A DNA stretch of 41,863 nt from a virus, in IMG/VR virus record IMGVR_UViG_3300031576_000134, positions 1 through 41,863 of that record; one strand, 5' to 3'. How positions within the stretch are numbered: the stretch's first letter is position 1; the number at the start of each line of letters is the position of its first letter. The translations under genes were made by a program, and so were the position numbers. Under the pieces are notes generated by a model. The model did no database searches. It had not been told where the DNA came from and saw nothing but the letters and a program-made list of their open reading frames with translations. This document shows, in pieces, positions 15,908 to 24,110 of this stretch.

Positions 15908-17578
15908 ATGGCAGCACGATACAGCCTCAAAGCCTACGACTCCGGCACCGCTGGGTGGGTACAATGGACCGCGACTGATCCGACTGCAACTCCGCTTGCA
16001 GGAGCGACAACTCCGAACTACACAGGATCTCTCAGCGCGAAGCATATCGTGCGCGTGCAGAGCGATGAGACCGCTGTGCGCGATGCGCTGTCACTCGCGG
16101 CCGGAGACATCGCTATCAACTCGCGGAAGATTACCGGCCTCGGAACTCCGGCAGCTAACACTGACGCAGCAACGAAAGACTACGCTGACGCAGTAGTGAC
16201 TGAATCCCGTGTGCTCGACAAGCTCAACGACAGCACAGCAGCGAAAGATGTCGGTGGTGGATCAATCACGAACGTAAACCTCGTGGATGGTCGCGACGTG
16301 AGCGTGGATGGTACGAAGCTGGACGGCATCGAATCTGGTGCGCAGGCAGTGACCGAAGCTCACGTGCTAGATAAGCTCAATGATAGTTCTGCGTCCAAGG
16401 ATATGGGCGGAGGCAACATCACGAACGTCGGCACAGTCGACGGCGTAGATGTGTCGGGCCTCGTCAGTGGACACGTGATCGAGGACGAAGGCACGCCGGT
16501 TACGCAGCGGAGCAACATCAACTTCACGGGCTCGAGTGTTTCGGTCAGCGACAGCGGCGGCAAGACCGTCGTCTCGATCAGCGGCGGTGCTCCGACCGAG
16601 GCAGATGTGCTTGACGTGCTCAACGACAGCACTGCGACGAAGGACATGGGCGGAGGCCCAGTCACGAACGTCAAGCGTCTGAATCTCGCAGATCAATCGA
16701 GCCAGCCGTCGAGCACGGACGGCACGCTCTGGCGCGAAGCGAACGGATCGTCCTACACGCACTATCTCCGCCATGTCCACAACGAGAGCGGCAGCGTGGA
16801 TGTGCCGATCGGGCCTTCGGTGAACATCCGCTGCGTGGGCAGCGGCACCGTCAACAAGGGTGACGTGGTGATCGTGACGCCGTCATCGGCGTACGACAGC
16901 GGATATCATGCGCCGGTGGTGCGTCGCTTCGCGATGGACTACGGAGACGACGCGATCGGCGCGGTACAGGGCGAGATGATCGGGATCGCGCTGATGAACA
17001 TGAGCAGTGGCGCACCCGGCTACGTGTGTTTCTTCGGCTATATGGACGGAATGGACACGAACTCGTGGGGACCGGACGGCGTCATGATCTTCGCGGACAT
17101 GAACAATCCCGGAGGCATCACCACGTCGTGGCAAGATGCATACGCGTCCGACGTTCACAATCGGAGCATCCTCTGCCTCGGGCATGTGGCGCGCACGAAC
17201 TCCTGGGCAGGCTTCATCATGCTCGCGCCGAAGTGGGTTCCCAAGTTCTACGAGTACTACCGGGACTGCTCGGACACGAACGGAGATAACTACCTATTCA
17301 ATAACAACGTCCCGTTCGACCTGATCGTGATCGATTCATGGGTCCGTGTGCGATCGAACTCCGGAGGCTCGACGGCGCAGGTTCGCGATGGCAGCTCGTC
17401 AGCGCTCTCCGACTCATTCGACACCGGCAGCAACGGGCTCAAGCGCGACACCGGGTCGGTCAACGCGCAGAGCCAGGCAGTCGCTCAGGGTGGATCAATC
17501 AAGCTGAATCGCTCACAACCATTCTCGGTTCAGCTGGAGGTCTGGGTGAAATGCCTACGAACCGCCTATCGTACCTGA
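15908..17578 (+). CDS. tail fibre / receptor-binding protein
   Basis: The 556-residue product has the common fibre motif GLGTPAANTDAATKDYAD (residues about 78-95), after which three copies of a VLDKLNDSTAAKDVGGG-type unit follow (starting near residues 102, 153 and 234). This region is likely a trimeric shaft. The C-terminal 300 residues are aromatic and Gly-rich (HYLRHVHNESG, GYVCFFGYMDG, FIMLAPKW), suitable for a globular receptor-binding head. GGAG precedes the ATG by about 6 nt. The 3-prime end overlaps the lipoprotein gene by 28 bases in another frame. Confidence 0.7.
   Translation: MAARYSLKAYDSGTAGWVQWTATDPTATPLAGATTPNYTGSLSAKHIVRVQSDETAVRDALSLAAGDIAINSRKITGLGTPAANTDAATKDYADAVVTESRVLDKLNDSTAAKDVGGGSITNVNLVDGRDVSVDGTKLDGIESGAQAVTEAHVLDKLNDSSASKDMGGGNITNVGTVDGVDVSGLVSGHVIEDEGTPVTQRSNINFTGSSVSVSDSGGKTVVSISGGAPTEADVLDVLNDSTATKDMGGGPVTNVKRLNLADQSSQPSSTDGTLWREANGSSYTHYLRHVHNESGSVDVPIGPSVNIRCVGSGTVNKGDVVIVTPSSAYDSGYHAPVVRRFAMDYGDDAIGAVQGEMIGIALMNMSSGAPGYVCFFGYMDGMDTNSWGPDGVMIFADMNNPGGITTSWQDAYASDVHNRSILCLGHVARTNSWAGFIMLAPKWVPKFYEYYRDCSDTNGDNYLFNNNVPFDLIVIDSWVRVRSNSGGSTAQVRDGSSSALSDSFDTGSNGLKRDTGSVNAQSQAVAQGGSIKLNRSQPFSVQLEVWVKCLRTAYRT
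16211..16275 (+). repeat. tail fibre repeat unit 1
   Basis: It encodes VLDKLNDSTAAKDVGGGSIT plus NV. It is the first of three related units in the fibre gene and lies 153 bases before the second. Confidence 0.7.
16364..16429 (+). repeat. tail fibre repeat unit 2
   Basis: It encodes VLDKLNDSSASKDMGGGNIT plus NV. Synonymous positions differ widely from unit 1, so the repeat is conserved at protein level. Confidence 0.7.
16607..16672 (+). repeat. tail fibre repeat unit 3
   Basis: It encodes VLDVLNDSTATKDMGGGPVT plus NV. It lies 243 bases after unit 2, with an inserted VTQRSNINFTGSSVSVSD-type segment between them. Confidence 0.7.
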
Positions 17579-17922
17579 TCCTTGGGGTCCTGATGGGCTG
17601 CGACCCGGACTTGCTGCACCAAGAGCCTCACGTTGCAGCGGACTGTGGGTCGGCCGGAGACGCCTCGGCACCTCAGGACGCACAGACGGAGGCCAAGGAC
17701 GCGGCCGGAGCGCCAGACGCAGGCTTCGCCCAGGATTCCGGGCCTCCGGAGGCCGTCTGCATGTTCCAGTGTCGGGGAATGGCTGGCCCTTACTGTGCCA
17801 ACGGGGTAGCTGTAGAGGATTGTTGGTCTCCGAACTGCGCCGCAATTCCACCTGCTGACTGCCTTGGTGGATGCTACATCATCCGAGGTCCGTCAGTTCC
17901 AACTACTCCGAGGTGCCAATGA
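17551..17922 (+). CDS. predicted lipoprotein with Asp/Ala linker and Cys-rich end
   Basis: The 123-residue protein starts MPTNRLSYLILGVLMGC, a short signal peptide ending in a lipobox-like LMGC with Cys17 as the lipidation site. Residues 30-70 form a disordered linker of Asp, Ala, Pro and Gly. The end has eight cysteines in about 50 residues, probably disulfide-bonded outside the cytoplasm. GGAGG lies 10 nt before ATG 17551, inside the fibre gene, and its stop overlaps the peptidase start (ATGA). Neighbours place it in the lysis group, so an outer-membrane lysis or superinfection-exclusion role is possible. The composition resembles surface lipoproteins of myxobacteria, a hint to the host. 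Confidence 0.65.
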   Translation: MPTNRLSYLILGVLMGCDPDLLHQEPHVAADCGSAGDASAPQDAQTEAKDAAGAPDAGFAQDSGPPEAVCMFQCRGMAGPYCANGVAVEDCWSPNCAAIPPADCLGGCYIIRGPSVPTTPRCQ

Positions 17923-18386
17923 GCAATTCCATCGACCATCTCTACGCTCCGATGCGACCGCTGATATCGGGCGTGCTCGCGAAGGCCAACGAACTGCTCA
18001 AGCAGAGGCAAGACAACTTGCGAGTCGTCGTCCACGATACTCATCGCAGCTGGGAGCAGCAGGCTGCGAACTACGCCAAGGGGCGGACGACTCCGGGCAA
18101 GATCGTCACGAACGCGAAGCCCCAGGAGTCTGCACACTGCATCCTCACGCAAGGCGGATTGCCTGCCTCTATGGCGGCAGATCTATGGGTCCTCACGCCG
18201 GACGGCAAGCTCGTGCGCGATGCGCACCCAGCCTGGGCAGTGATTCCTTTCGCGGCCTATCTCGTCGCAGGAGATCGGCTCGCGATGGGAGCCGCTTTCT
18301 CGTCGATCCGCGGCGGTGACTGGCCCCATCTGGAATGGAATGGCTGGATGTCGCTGGTCACGAATGGCCAGATCAAGGTAGGCTGA
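17919..18386 (+). CDS. endolysin, M15 (VanY/L-Ala-D-Glu type) peptidase
   Basis: The 155-residue protein fits small phage M15 peptidases, zinc enzymes that cut the peptide stems of peptidoglycan. Visible motifs are the helix HRSWEQQAANYAKGRTTPG (residues about 43-61), the zinc motif S-A-H followed by AADLW (in place of SxHxxGxAxD), and DWPHLEW near residue 138, giving the last zinc His. It has no signal peptide, so a holin or similar is needed for access. I chose ATG 17919, which overlaps the upstream stop as ATGA. Two exact palindromes lie inside it at 18008 and 18149. Confidence 0.75.
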   Translation: MSNSIDHLYAPMRPLISGVLAKANELLKQRQDNLRVVVHDTHRSWEQQAANYAKGRTTPGKIVTNAKPQESAHCILTQGGLPASMAADLWVLTPDGKLVRDAHPAWAVIPFAAYLVAGDRLAMGAAFSSIRGGDWPHLEWNGWMSLVTNGQIKVG

Positions 18387-18396
18387 GGAATTCCTT

Positions 18397-18939
18397 ATGG
18401 ATCCTGGCCTCGATGTTGCGAACACCCTCATCGGCCTATTCATAGGCGGTGGTGGTCTGACGCTCCTGGCCAAAGGCGTCAACTCGATCATCAAAGTTTA
18501 TCGCGACGAGAAGGAATCCGAGCGTAGAGAGCGCAAGGAACTTCGCGATGAGGAGAGAGCCAACAGGAACGACGAGAGGAGCGCTCGAGAGAAGGGGATC
18601 AGCGACGCGCGAGCCGAGAGGCAAGCCGGATACGAACTCCGGGAGCGCGAGATCCAAGCGATGACTGAGCTGACGATCGCGAACCGCGAGCAAAGCTCGG
18701 AAATCAGGAGAGCCATCGAACGCATCGATGCGCTCATAGTAGAGATCAGGGCAGAGCGGATGGAGTTCATCGCTGATCGCTCTCACAAGCACCGGATCGA
18801 AGAAGAGCGCGAGCGCTACAACGACACCGGCAGGCATCAAGTGCAATCAGTAGAGAGGGTGGACGACCCAGATCGCTCCGGTAGGTACAGGACGCAACCG
18901 CAGGTTGATGACCTGGAAGGGACAGGGACCAGAAGATGA
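18397..18939 (+). CDS. membrane-anchored coiled-coil protein (holin or inner spanin candidate)
   Basis: The 180-residue product has one hydrophobic segment at residues 8-30 (VANTLIGLFIGGGGLTLLAKG) followed by about 110 residues of charged heptad-rich helix (many Arg and Glu). This layout, an N-terminal membrane anchor and a long coiled coil, is that of inner-membrane spanins. A single-span holin is an alternative. The next gene overlaps it by ATGA and encodes a small lipoprotein, which supports a two-component spanin. The last 40 residues are polar and disordered. Confidence 0.55.
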   Translation: MDPGLDVANTLIGLFIGGGGLTLLAKGVNSIIKVYRDEKESERRERKELRDEERANRNDERSAREKGISDARAERQAGYELREREIQAMTELTIANREQSSEIRRAIERIDALIVEIRAERMEFIADRSHKHRIEEERERYNDTGRHQVQSVERVDDPDRSGRYRTQPQVDDLEGTGTRR

Positions 18940-19355
18940 GGATGATAATCTCATTGCTGATCGGCGCGATGATGTTCGCGTCGATCGCATGTAGCGCCTC
19001 GTGCGCCACCAATACGACCGTTCGGGACAAGAACGCCTACGCGCTGGATGTCGCGTATCACCAGGACATGGAGACGCGTGCAGGCGCGACGATCCTGCGC
19101 CGAGCTTCGTCGCTGCCTCCGGCCGAATGCCAAGCTGACGCGGAGTTGGGGCTCGTGCTCCTGCACCGCTCCAGCTACCATGCGGACATGAGCCGGTACC
19201 TGGGAGGTCTGACCGATAAGCAGCCCGGTGATCCGCCGATGATCCCGAACGTGAACACGATCTGCACGACGACGATCTCGATGCGCAAGCGCGTCACCAA
19301 CTCGAACAACGACTGGAAGCTAGCCGCGGTCGGCTGGGAAGGAGCGGCGCAATGA
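18936..19355 (+). CDS. small lipoprotein, outer spanin candidate
   Basis: The 139-residue product opens with MRMIISLLIGAMMFASIACS, a signal peptide with a lipobox-like SIAC (Cys19). The rest is soluble and contains three more cysteines. It overlaps the upstream coiled-coil gene by ATGA and the downstream gene also by ATGA. In Gram-negative phages the outer-membrane lipoprotein partner of the spanin complex is often encoded just after, or inside, the inner spanin gene, as here. That role is inferred; no sequence identity to a known spanin is claimed. Confidence 0.55.
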   Translation: MRMIISLLIGAMMFASIACSASCATNTTVRDKNAYALDVAYHQDMETRAGATILRRASSLPPAECQADAELGLVLLHRSSYHADMSRYLGGLTDKQPGDPPMIPNVNTICTTTISMRKRVTNSNNDWKLAAVGWEGAAQ

Positions 19356-19726
19356 ACGAGGACCTCATCCGCAAGATCCTCGAGGGCCTCGGCGACAAGG
19401 GAGTCGAGGAGCTGAACGCGCTGCTCCACTCGATGAAGCCGAGGAACGATCTCGAGAAGATGCTCCTCAAGCTCGCCATGAACGCGCTCGCGGCCGGAGA
19501 GCCCATGGCGCTCCAGGCGATAGAGAAGATCCTGAACGGCCTGGTGAACCCCGGCGCTCCCGATGGCCTCTCGACCGAAGGGCTGTCGCCGACGGAGGCC
19601 TCGGACCTCCTCGCTGCCGTCCAGAAGTCGGAGATGGGCGAGCGGCAGGCGGCATTCACGATGCTCGACACGATCGGCGTCGCGCTCGGGAAGCTCGGCG
19701 CGGCGTTCCTGCGAGGGCTGATCTGA
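19352..19726 (+). CDS. hypothetical protein in the lysis group
   Basis: The 124-residue protein begins MNEDLIRKILEGLGDKGVEE and is almost wholly helical. Its last 25 residues (TMLDTIGVALGKLGAAFLRGLI) are amphipathic or hydrophobic and could associate with the membrane, so a role as a small holin or its partner is possible. There is no signal peptide and no cysteine. It overlaps the upstream lipoprotein gene by ATGA and ends 1 base before the next start. Codon usage is more biased to C and G in third positions than in the tail genes. Confidence 0.5.
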   Translation: MNEDLIRKILEGLGDKGVEELNALLHSMKPRNDLEKMLLKLAMNALAAGEPMALQAIEKILNGLVNPGAPDGLSTEGLSPTEASDLLAAVQKSEMGERQAAFTMLDTIGVALGKLGAAFLRGLI

Positions 19727-19727
19727 C

Positions 19728-20075
19728 ATGGCCGCTGCAGCGACCGTGTCCCTGGTCGGAGTTATCAGCGGGTTGCTCTCCGGAACCCGGAACATGCAGC
19801 CTGCAGACAACACGAGCGCTGCAGCAGTCGGGAAGCACGAGAAGATCACGCTCTCGTCTGGAGCCAACACCATCACGCCACCATCAGGCGCGACGATGGT
19901 GCTGATCGTACCTCCGGTCGCGAACGCGCAGAACATGACCCTGAAGGGCGTGACCGGTGACACCGGCATCGCCCTGGCGAAGACTCAGTGGGTCCTGCTG
20001 TCGCTGCAGTCGGTCTCGTCATTCGTGATCACTGCTGGAGGCACGATCACGGACGTCGAGTTCAACTGGATCTAG
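19728..20075 (+). CDS. hypothetical virion-like protein, last gene of the rightward block
   Basis: The 115-residue product starts MAAAATVSLVGVISGLLSG, a small hydrophobic region not followed by a cleavage motif, and then is beta-rich: NTITPPSGATMVLIVPP, LKGVTGDTGIALAKTQW and a closing DVEFNWI. This is the look of small phage decoration or tail-attached domains, but I cannot name it. Its stop codon TAG shares CTAG with the stop of the convergent gene, so there is no space between the two opposing units. Confidence 0.5.
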   Translation: MAAAATVSLVGVISGLLSGTRNMQPADNTSAAAVGKHEKITLSSGANTITPPSGATMVLIVPPVANAQNMTLKGVTGDTGIALAKTQWVLLSLQSVSSFVITAGGTITDVEFNWI

Positions 20076-20365
20076 TCCTCGCGATTCCAGCGCGGCTCAC
20101 GCGCTAGGAGCGCTCGAGCAGCATCTCGTTCCTTCACAGCCAGGTCATAGAAAGCCTGGTCTACCTCATGCATCACTCCCGGAGTCCCGTGAGTTCGCAA
20201 TTCCTCATGCGAGTCCAGTAGCGCTCGCAATTCCTCTTGCAGTAGCCCCACGACCTGGAATGGCTTCCCGTCGGGACCTTCTCCGGTAATTGAGACCTTC
20301 GCCTTTCCCTTCGGGTTCTCGACAGCCTCGCGGAGTTCCGCGATGCGGGCTGGCGTGAGGATCAC
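20072..20365 (-). CDS. hypothetical protein, last gene of the leftward block
   Basis: The 97-residue product starts at GTG 20365 (MILTPARIAELREAVEN), with GAGG 5 nt upstream and a GTGA overlap with the previous stop. A longer in-frame reading exists but lacks this support. It has a small beta core around KVSITGEGPDGKPFQVVG and a long C-terminal helix. I do not recognise it. It holds an exact palindrome at 20227-20240 and a near copy at 20197-20210, 30 bp apart. Confidence 0.55.
   Translation of the reverse strand: MILTPARIAELREAVENPKGKAKVSITGEGPDGKPFQVVGLLQEELRALLDSHEELRTHGTPGVMHEVDQAFYDLAVKERDAARALLAREPRWNRED
20089..20105 (+). terminator. possible terminator hairpin past the rightward block
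   Basis: AGCGCG (20089-20094) and CGCGCT (20100-20105) form a perfect 6-bp stem with a GCTCA loop, 14 bases after the last rightward stop codon. No U-run follows, and it lies within the convergent gene. Confidence 0.3.
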
Positions 20366-20766
20366 AGCGGCCTCAGAACCGAGAATGCCTCGCAACCCGG
20401 ATTGAGGCAGTGCTTCTCTTGTTTGGGGTCTGCTGGATCGACGACCAGCGGCGCACGGCATTTCTGGCACCAGTGCATTGCGAACCCAGACTCGATGAGG
20501 TCGTCGAACAGCGACAGCGCGATGTCGAGCAGCTGGTCCATGTCCTGTCGCATCTCGCGCACACCGACCTGCACGCTGACGCCGTTCGTCGTCTTCGTGA
20601 ATGTGACCGGTCCGGACGCGGACTCCATCGCGACGTCGATCATCTCGCGCATCTGCTTGCGCTGCATGAGCGCACCGAACAGATCGAGCAGCATCTTCCG
20701 GCGCTCAGCGCGCTCAGCTCCAGGCACGTCGATCGGCTTCTGGACATTGTCTACGGTGACTTCCAT
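20362..20766 (-). CDS. zinc-ribbon protein next to dUTPase
   Basis: The 134-residue product has a helical first part (AERRKMLLDLFGALMQRKQ, REMRQDMDQLLDIALSLFDD) and a C-terminal zinc ribbon with CQKC and a second CLNPGC pair (residues about 100-130). GGGAG precedes the ATG by about 7 nt. It overlaps the next gene by GTGA and lies 3 bases after dUTPase, so it belongs to the nucleotide-metabolism operon. It may bind nucleic acid or act in transcription, but no specific function is visible. Confidence 0.55.
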   Translation of the reverse strand: MEVTVDNVQKPIDVPGAERAERRKMLLDLFGALMQRKQMREMIDVAMESASGPVTFTKTTNGVSVQVGVREMRQDMDQLLDIALSLFDDLIESGFAMHWCQKCRAPLVVDPADPKQEKHCLNPGCEAFSVLRPL

Positions 20767-20769
20767 AAC

Positions 20770-21201
20770 TTATCTCCCTGATGACCCGAATCCGTAATTG
20801 CCTCGATCGCTCTGTGGAAGCTCCGGCACCTCCTCGAAATCCATCTGCAGGACGCGATGTGGAACGAGTTGCGCGAGCCTCGTATCTTTCGGCACGACGA
20901 TTACGTCGTCGGACAGGCTGATGACCTGCACGAAGAGTTCGCCACGGAACCCCGGGTCGACCACCGCGCTGACGACTTGCAGATGATGCCGATGAATCGT
21001 GCTTGATCTCGGGAGGATGGCTCCCCAGATGTCGTTCGGTAGAGCCAGGTGCACACCGGTCCGGATATTCGTCGTCCTCTTCTGACGCCAATTCGGATTG
21101 ACGCAGGTCTCCTCGAGCGTATAGAGGTCATATCCAGCGTCGTGGTCGTAGTTCTTCGACGGACGCGTAGCTCCAGACAGGAGCTTCATCTGGACCTTCA
21201 T
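20770..21201 (-). CDS. dut: dUTP pyrophosphatase (trimeric dUTPase)
   Basis: The 143-residue protein carries the trimeric dUTPase motifs in order: AGYDLY (I), PRSST (II), VVDPGFRGEL (III), a QLV/RLAQLVPH region (IV) and a C-terminal RGNYGFGSSGR (V). It hydrolyses dUTP to dUMP, keeping uracil out of DNA and supplying dUMP. I chose ATG 21201 (MKVQMKLLSG), with GGAGG 5 nt upstream and the family-typical start. The frame stays open to an ATG at 21321, which would add 40 residues with four cysteines (MFRLNCGPACRNASECQRTG) but has no ribosome site. It lies between a zinc-ribbon gene and purZ. Confidence 0.9.
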   Translation of the reverse strand: MKVQMKLLSGATRPSKNYDHDAGYDLYTLEETCVNPNWRQKRTTNIRTGVHLALPNDIWGAILPRSSTIHRHHLQVVSAVVDPGFRGELFVQVISLSDDVIVVPKDTRLAQLVPHRVLQMDFEEVPELPQSDRGNYGFGSSGR

Positions 21202-21330
21202 CGGCGCCTCCACATCTGTGTCCGGTAGCGGCTCTAGCATCGATCGAGTAGCCATGCACAGCCCAGTGCGCTGGCACTCGCTCGCATTCCGGCATGCCGG
21301 CCCACAATTCAGACGGAACATCTTATTGGT

Positions 21331-22413
21331 TCATCGGAGGTTCAGTGTCGGCGCTCGGTCGATGCAGGTCCAGCCTTTGGCGGGGTCCCAGGCCGTGCCG
21401 ATCAGACGCACGAACACCGAGAATGTGGACTCGACGTAGTAGATGAACTGCTGCGCCTTCGGCGACAGCGATTCGAACTTCACCTTGCCCTCATCCTCTG
21501 GGGAGAGGTAGTCCATGAACGTCAGCGCGATCCACGCTGGATCATTCAGCCAGACTGCCTTCCGCATCAGCGGCTCATCCCACTCGCCGATGCGCCTGAT
21601 CTTCTTCGTCACAGTCGTCATCTCGACGACCTTCTTGCCGACGCGCTCGGACATGTTCTCCCATGTCAGCTCGCGGTGCATCGGTCCCGACGGTCCTGCG
21701 ACGCGGATCGGGTAGGTGCGCGCGACGAGCACGACGTCCGAGACCCATTGCGGAGGGAGGCCTGCGTCGGCAGCGAACTGCGCCGCGTTCGTGTCCTGCG
21801 TGGTGACGTGAGGCCAGGCGCCGTGGATCAGCGAGAGCCCACAGCCCTGCGTTCCCTCGAGCAAGGCACGCTTGCCGGAACTGACCATGTCCCGGACCAG
21901 GGTCGTCGAGTCCTCGACCCGGACCTTGAGACCTGCCAGTTCCGGGCAGTGCTGCGCCAGGCGGAAGCGCTCCGGGTCGCGCGAAAGCCGGTCAACGCGG
22001 GCTGCTCCGACTCCCTCTCCGGTCGACCCGATCCGGGCATGGAGAGCCCCGTCGACGCCTCCTTCGGCGGCGTGGTGGCGCTGCTCGAGGATACCGGCCG
22101 CGGAGTCGATCACCAACCTGTAGTTGAGGTCGTCGACCCCATCTCTGGTCAGCATGTCGATCTCGGCCTGGAGGATCTGGAGGTTGACGAGCGCACCGGG
22201 ACCGATCACCAGGAGGCAGTCGGGGTTCGTCCATGCGCAGGGGATGCTCTGCATCTTGTAGAGCTTGCTCTGGTGGACGAACGAGTGACCGGCGTTCGGT
22301 GCACCGGTGCGGATCGAGATATCGAAGTCCGCGGACATGTAGTGAGCTACGACGCCCTTGCCCTCAGATCCCAGCTGCGCTCCGACGAGAGCGACGACCT
22401 TACCGCGCTTCAT
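21331..22413 (-). CDS. purZ: PurZ, 2-aminoadenylosuccinate synthetase
   Basis: The 360-residue protein is an adenylosuccinate synthetase homologue: GAQLGSEGKG at residues 11-20, GAPNAGHSF near 37-45, EGTQGCGLSLIHG, and TTVTKKIRRIGEWDE. Canonical PurA has GDEGKGK with catalytic Asp; here it is Ser16, the change that defines PurZ of 2-aminoadenine (Z) phages. PurZ joins dGMP and aspartate to make a precursor that host PurB and kinases turn into dZTP. Length is close to known PurZ and shorter than PurA (about 430). ATG 22413 has GGAG 8 nt upstream and overlaps the polymerase stop as ATGA, so the two are coupled. Codons farther upstream in frame overlap the polymerase and are not used. Confidence 0.9.
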   Translation of the reverse strand: MKRGKVVALVGAQLGSEGKGVVAHYMSADFDISIRTGAPNAGHSFVHQSKLYKMQSIPCAWTNPDCLLVIGPGALVNLQILQAEIDMLTRDGVDDLNYRLVIDSAAGILEQRHHAAEGGVDGALHARIGSTGEGVGAARVDRLSRDPERFRLAQHCPELAGLKVRVEDSTTLVRDMVSSGKRALLEGTQGCGLSLIHGAWPHVTTQDTNAAQFAADAGLPPQWVSDVVLVARTYPIRVAGPSGPMHRELTWENMSERVGKKVVEMTTVTKKIRRIGEWDEPLMRKAVWLNDPAWIALTFMDYLSPEDEGKVKFESLSPKAQQFIYYVESTFSVFVRLIGTAWDPAKGWTCIDRAPTLNLR

Positions 22414-24107
22414 TCCGTGATCTCCACGACCTTCGCAGTTCCCCACGTCGGCCCAGCCTTGAAGTCGACCTTCATAGGGATAGAGCACCACGGCGTGTCC
22501 GTCATGATGCGGTTGATCTCTGGCAGCAGGCGACTGCGGTCGCCACGTTTCATCTGGAACAAGATGCTATCGTGCACCGGCAGCAGGATACGCAGTCCGA
22601 GTTCCTTACGCAACCGCGTCAGCGCGATGCGATTCATCTCGGCGACACCGCCTTGGATGAGGTTCGATGACGCCTTATGCGTCGGAGCCGTCGCAGTGTT
22701 GTAGTGTCGCAACCGACCAGTAAATAGGCGGATGTAGCCTCGTGATGCTGCCTGCGCTTCGGCCTGTCGATAGAGTGGTCGGAACCCTGGATAGTTGCGA
22801 TGATACTTGTCGAGGTAGCTCTTCGCTTGGCTGCGCGGGATGTGCAGGCGCTCCGATAGCGTAGCAGCACCGACGCCGTAGATGACGGAGAAGTTCAGCT
22901 GCTTCGCTGCGAAGCGTGGAATACCGATCTCCTGCGCAGTCTCGGAGTGCAGGTCAGCACCGCGGATGAGCTTGTCGCCCATCCTGGTCTCCTTGGCGTA
23001 GTGGCATGCGACGCGCAATTCGGCCTGCGAGTAGTCAGCCTCGCCGATCTCGTCCTCGTCGTTATCAGGACCGAAGACGTCCTTCACCTTCCAGATCTCG
23101 TTGGTAGCCTTCGGCACCGCTTGCAGCGGAGGCTTCTCGCAAGACAACCTGCTGGAGATCGTACCGATGAGATTGAGGTTCGGATGCAGGACCTCGTTCG
23201 CGTCCATCATCTCGAGGAACCGCCGATAATAGTTGGCGTTCACTCGATACCATGACCGGAATGCACGCAGCTCCGTGATACCGGGACGGTCTGGCATCAG
23301 CTCGAGGAATTCGCGAGCGGTGCTGGCGACGCCCAACCACTTCTGCACCTGCTTGGCGGAGTTGAGGTTGATCTTGTAGCCTGCGAGTTCTTCGATGATG
23401 GCTCGCATCTCTTCGACCTTGCGGTCGGCCTCCTCGATGTACTGCCTCATCAGGGGAGTGATGAGCTTCATCCCCTTGCATTCGATCTCGCTGACGATCA
23501 GCTGGTATTCGTTCACCTCCTGCCATATGTCGTAGATCTTCCAGGTCTTGAGATGTGGAATGTAGAAATCGCGGAGGCCGCGCGTGAGCCGTACGTCCTG
23601 GCACGCGTATGGAGCCACCTGTTCTGGCGGCAGCTTCCACATATGACCTTTGCCGAGGCCTCGCTCGAGCAGCAAGTCGTCGAGGTCCGCTGCCTCCTGT
23701 GAAGCGCCAGGACCGAGGTACTTGTCGCCGAGAGCCTTGAGCTTGAAGCTCGGCTCGTTCTCGTTCATGAGGTGAGCCTGACACTTCACCTCGTGGATAT
23801 GTGCTGGCAGAGGCACGCCATCCTGAATCATCGTCTGCATATCGAACGTGTAGTTGAAGCCGACGTAGTTCTTATCGGGTCGCGACAGTTCGCGCTGGAA
23901 GTCTGGGAACTTCTCCGGAGGCAAGTTGCCTTGCACGTGCCGGAATGGGAAGTAGTAGGCCTCGCTGTCAGCCTCGACCGCGATGCCGACCAGTCGATCA
24001 CCATTCCACGGACGAAGCCCTGTGGTCTCAGTATCGACGATCAATTCCTTGCATCGCGTGATGCGCTCCATCGCAGGAGCGTAGGCTTCCGGTGTATTGA
24101 CGAGCAT
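22410..24107 (-). CDS. dpoZ: family A DNA polymerase with 3'-5' exonuclease (DpoZ-like)
   Basis: The 565-residue protein has an exonuclease domain (VDTETTG with D25 and E27, NYTFD near 85, YACQD near 167) and a family A polymerase domain: motif A DYSQAELR near residue 358, motif B with KQLNFSVIYG near 400, motif C VHDS near 509. It lacks a 5'-3' exonuclease domain, like T7 and other phage polymerases. Direct coupling to purZ is the arrangement of DpoZ, the enzyme group of aminoadenine siphophages that favours dZTP. I infer DpoZ from context; family A membership is secure. GAGG precedes the ATG by 9 nt. Confidence 0.85.
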   Translation of the reverse strand: MLVNTPEAYAPAMERITRCKELIVDTETTGLRPWNGDRLVGIAVEADSEAYYFPFRHVQGNLPPEKFPDFQRELSRPDKNYVGFNYTFDMQTMIQDGVPLPAHIHEVKCQAHLMNENEPSFKLKALGDKYLGPGASQEAADLDDLLLERGLGKGHMWKLPPEQVAPYACQDVRLTRGLRDFYIPHLKTWKIYDIWQEVNEYQLIVSEIECKGMKLITPLMRQYIEEADRKVEEMRAIIEELAGYKINLNSAKQVQKWLGVASTAREFLELMPDRPGITELRAFRSWYRVNANYYRRFLEMMDANEVLHPNLNLIGTISSRLSCEKPPLQAVPKATNEIWKVKDVFGPDNDEDEIGEADYSQAELRVACHYAKETRMGDKLIRGADLHSETAQEIGIPRFAAKQLNFSVIYGVGAATLSERLHIPRSQAKSYLDKYHRNYPGFRPLYRQAEAQAASRGYIRLFTGRLRHYNTATAPTHKASSNLIQGGVAEMNRIALTRLRKELGLRILLPVHDSILFQMKRGDRSRLLPEINRIMTDTPWCSIPMKVDFKAGPTWGTAKVVEITE

Positions 24108-24110
24108 CGA

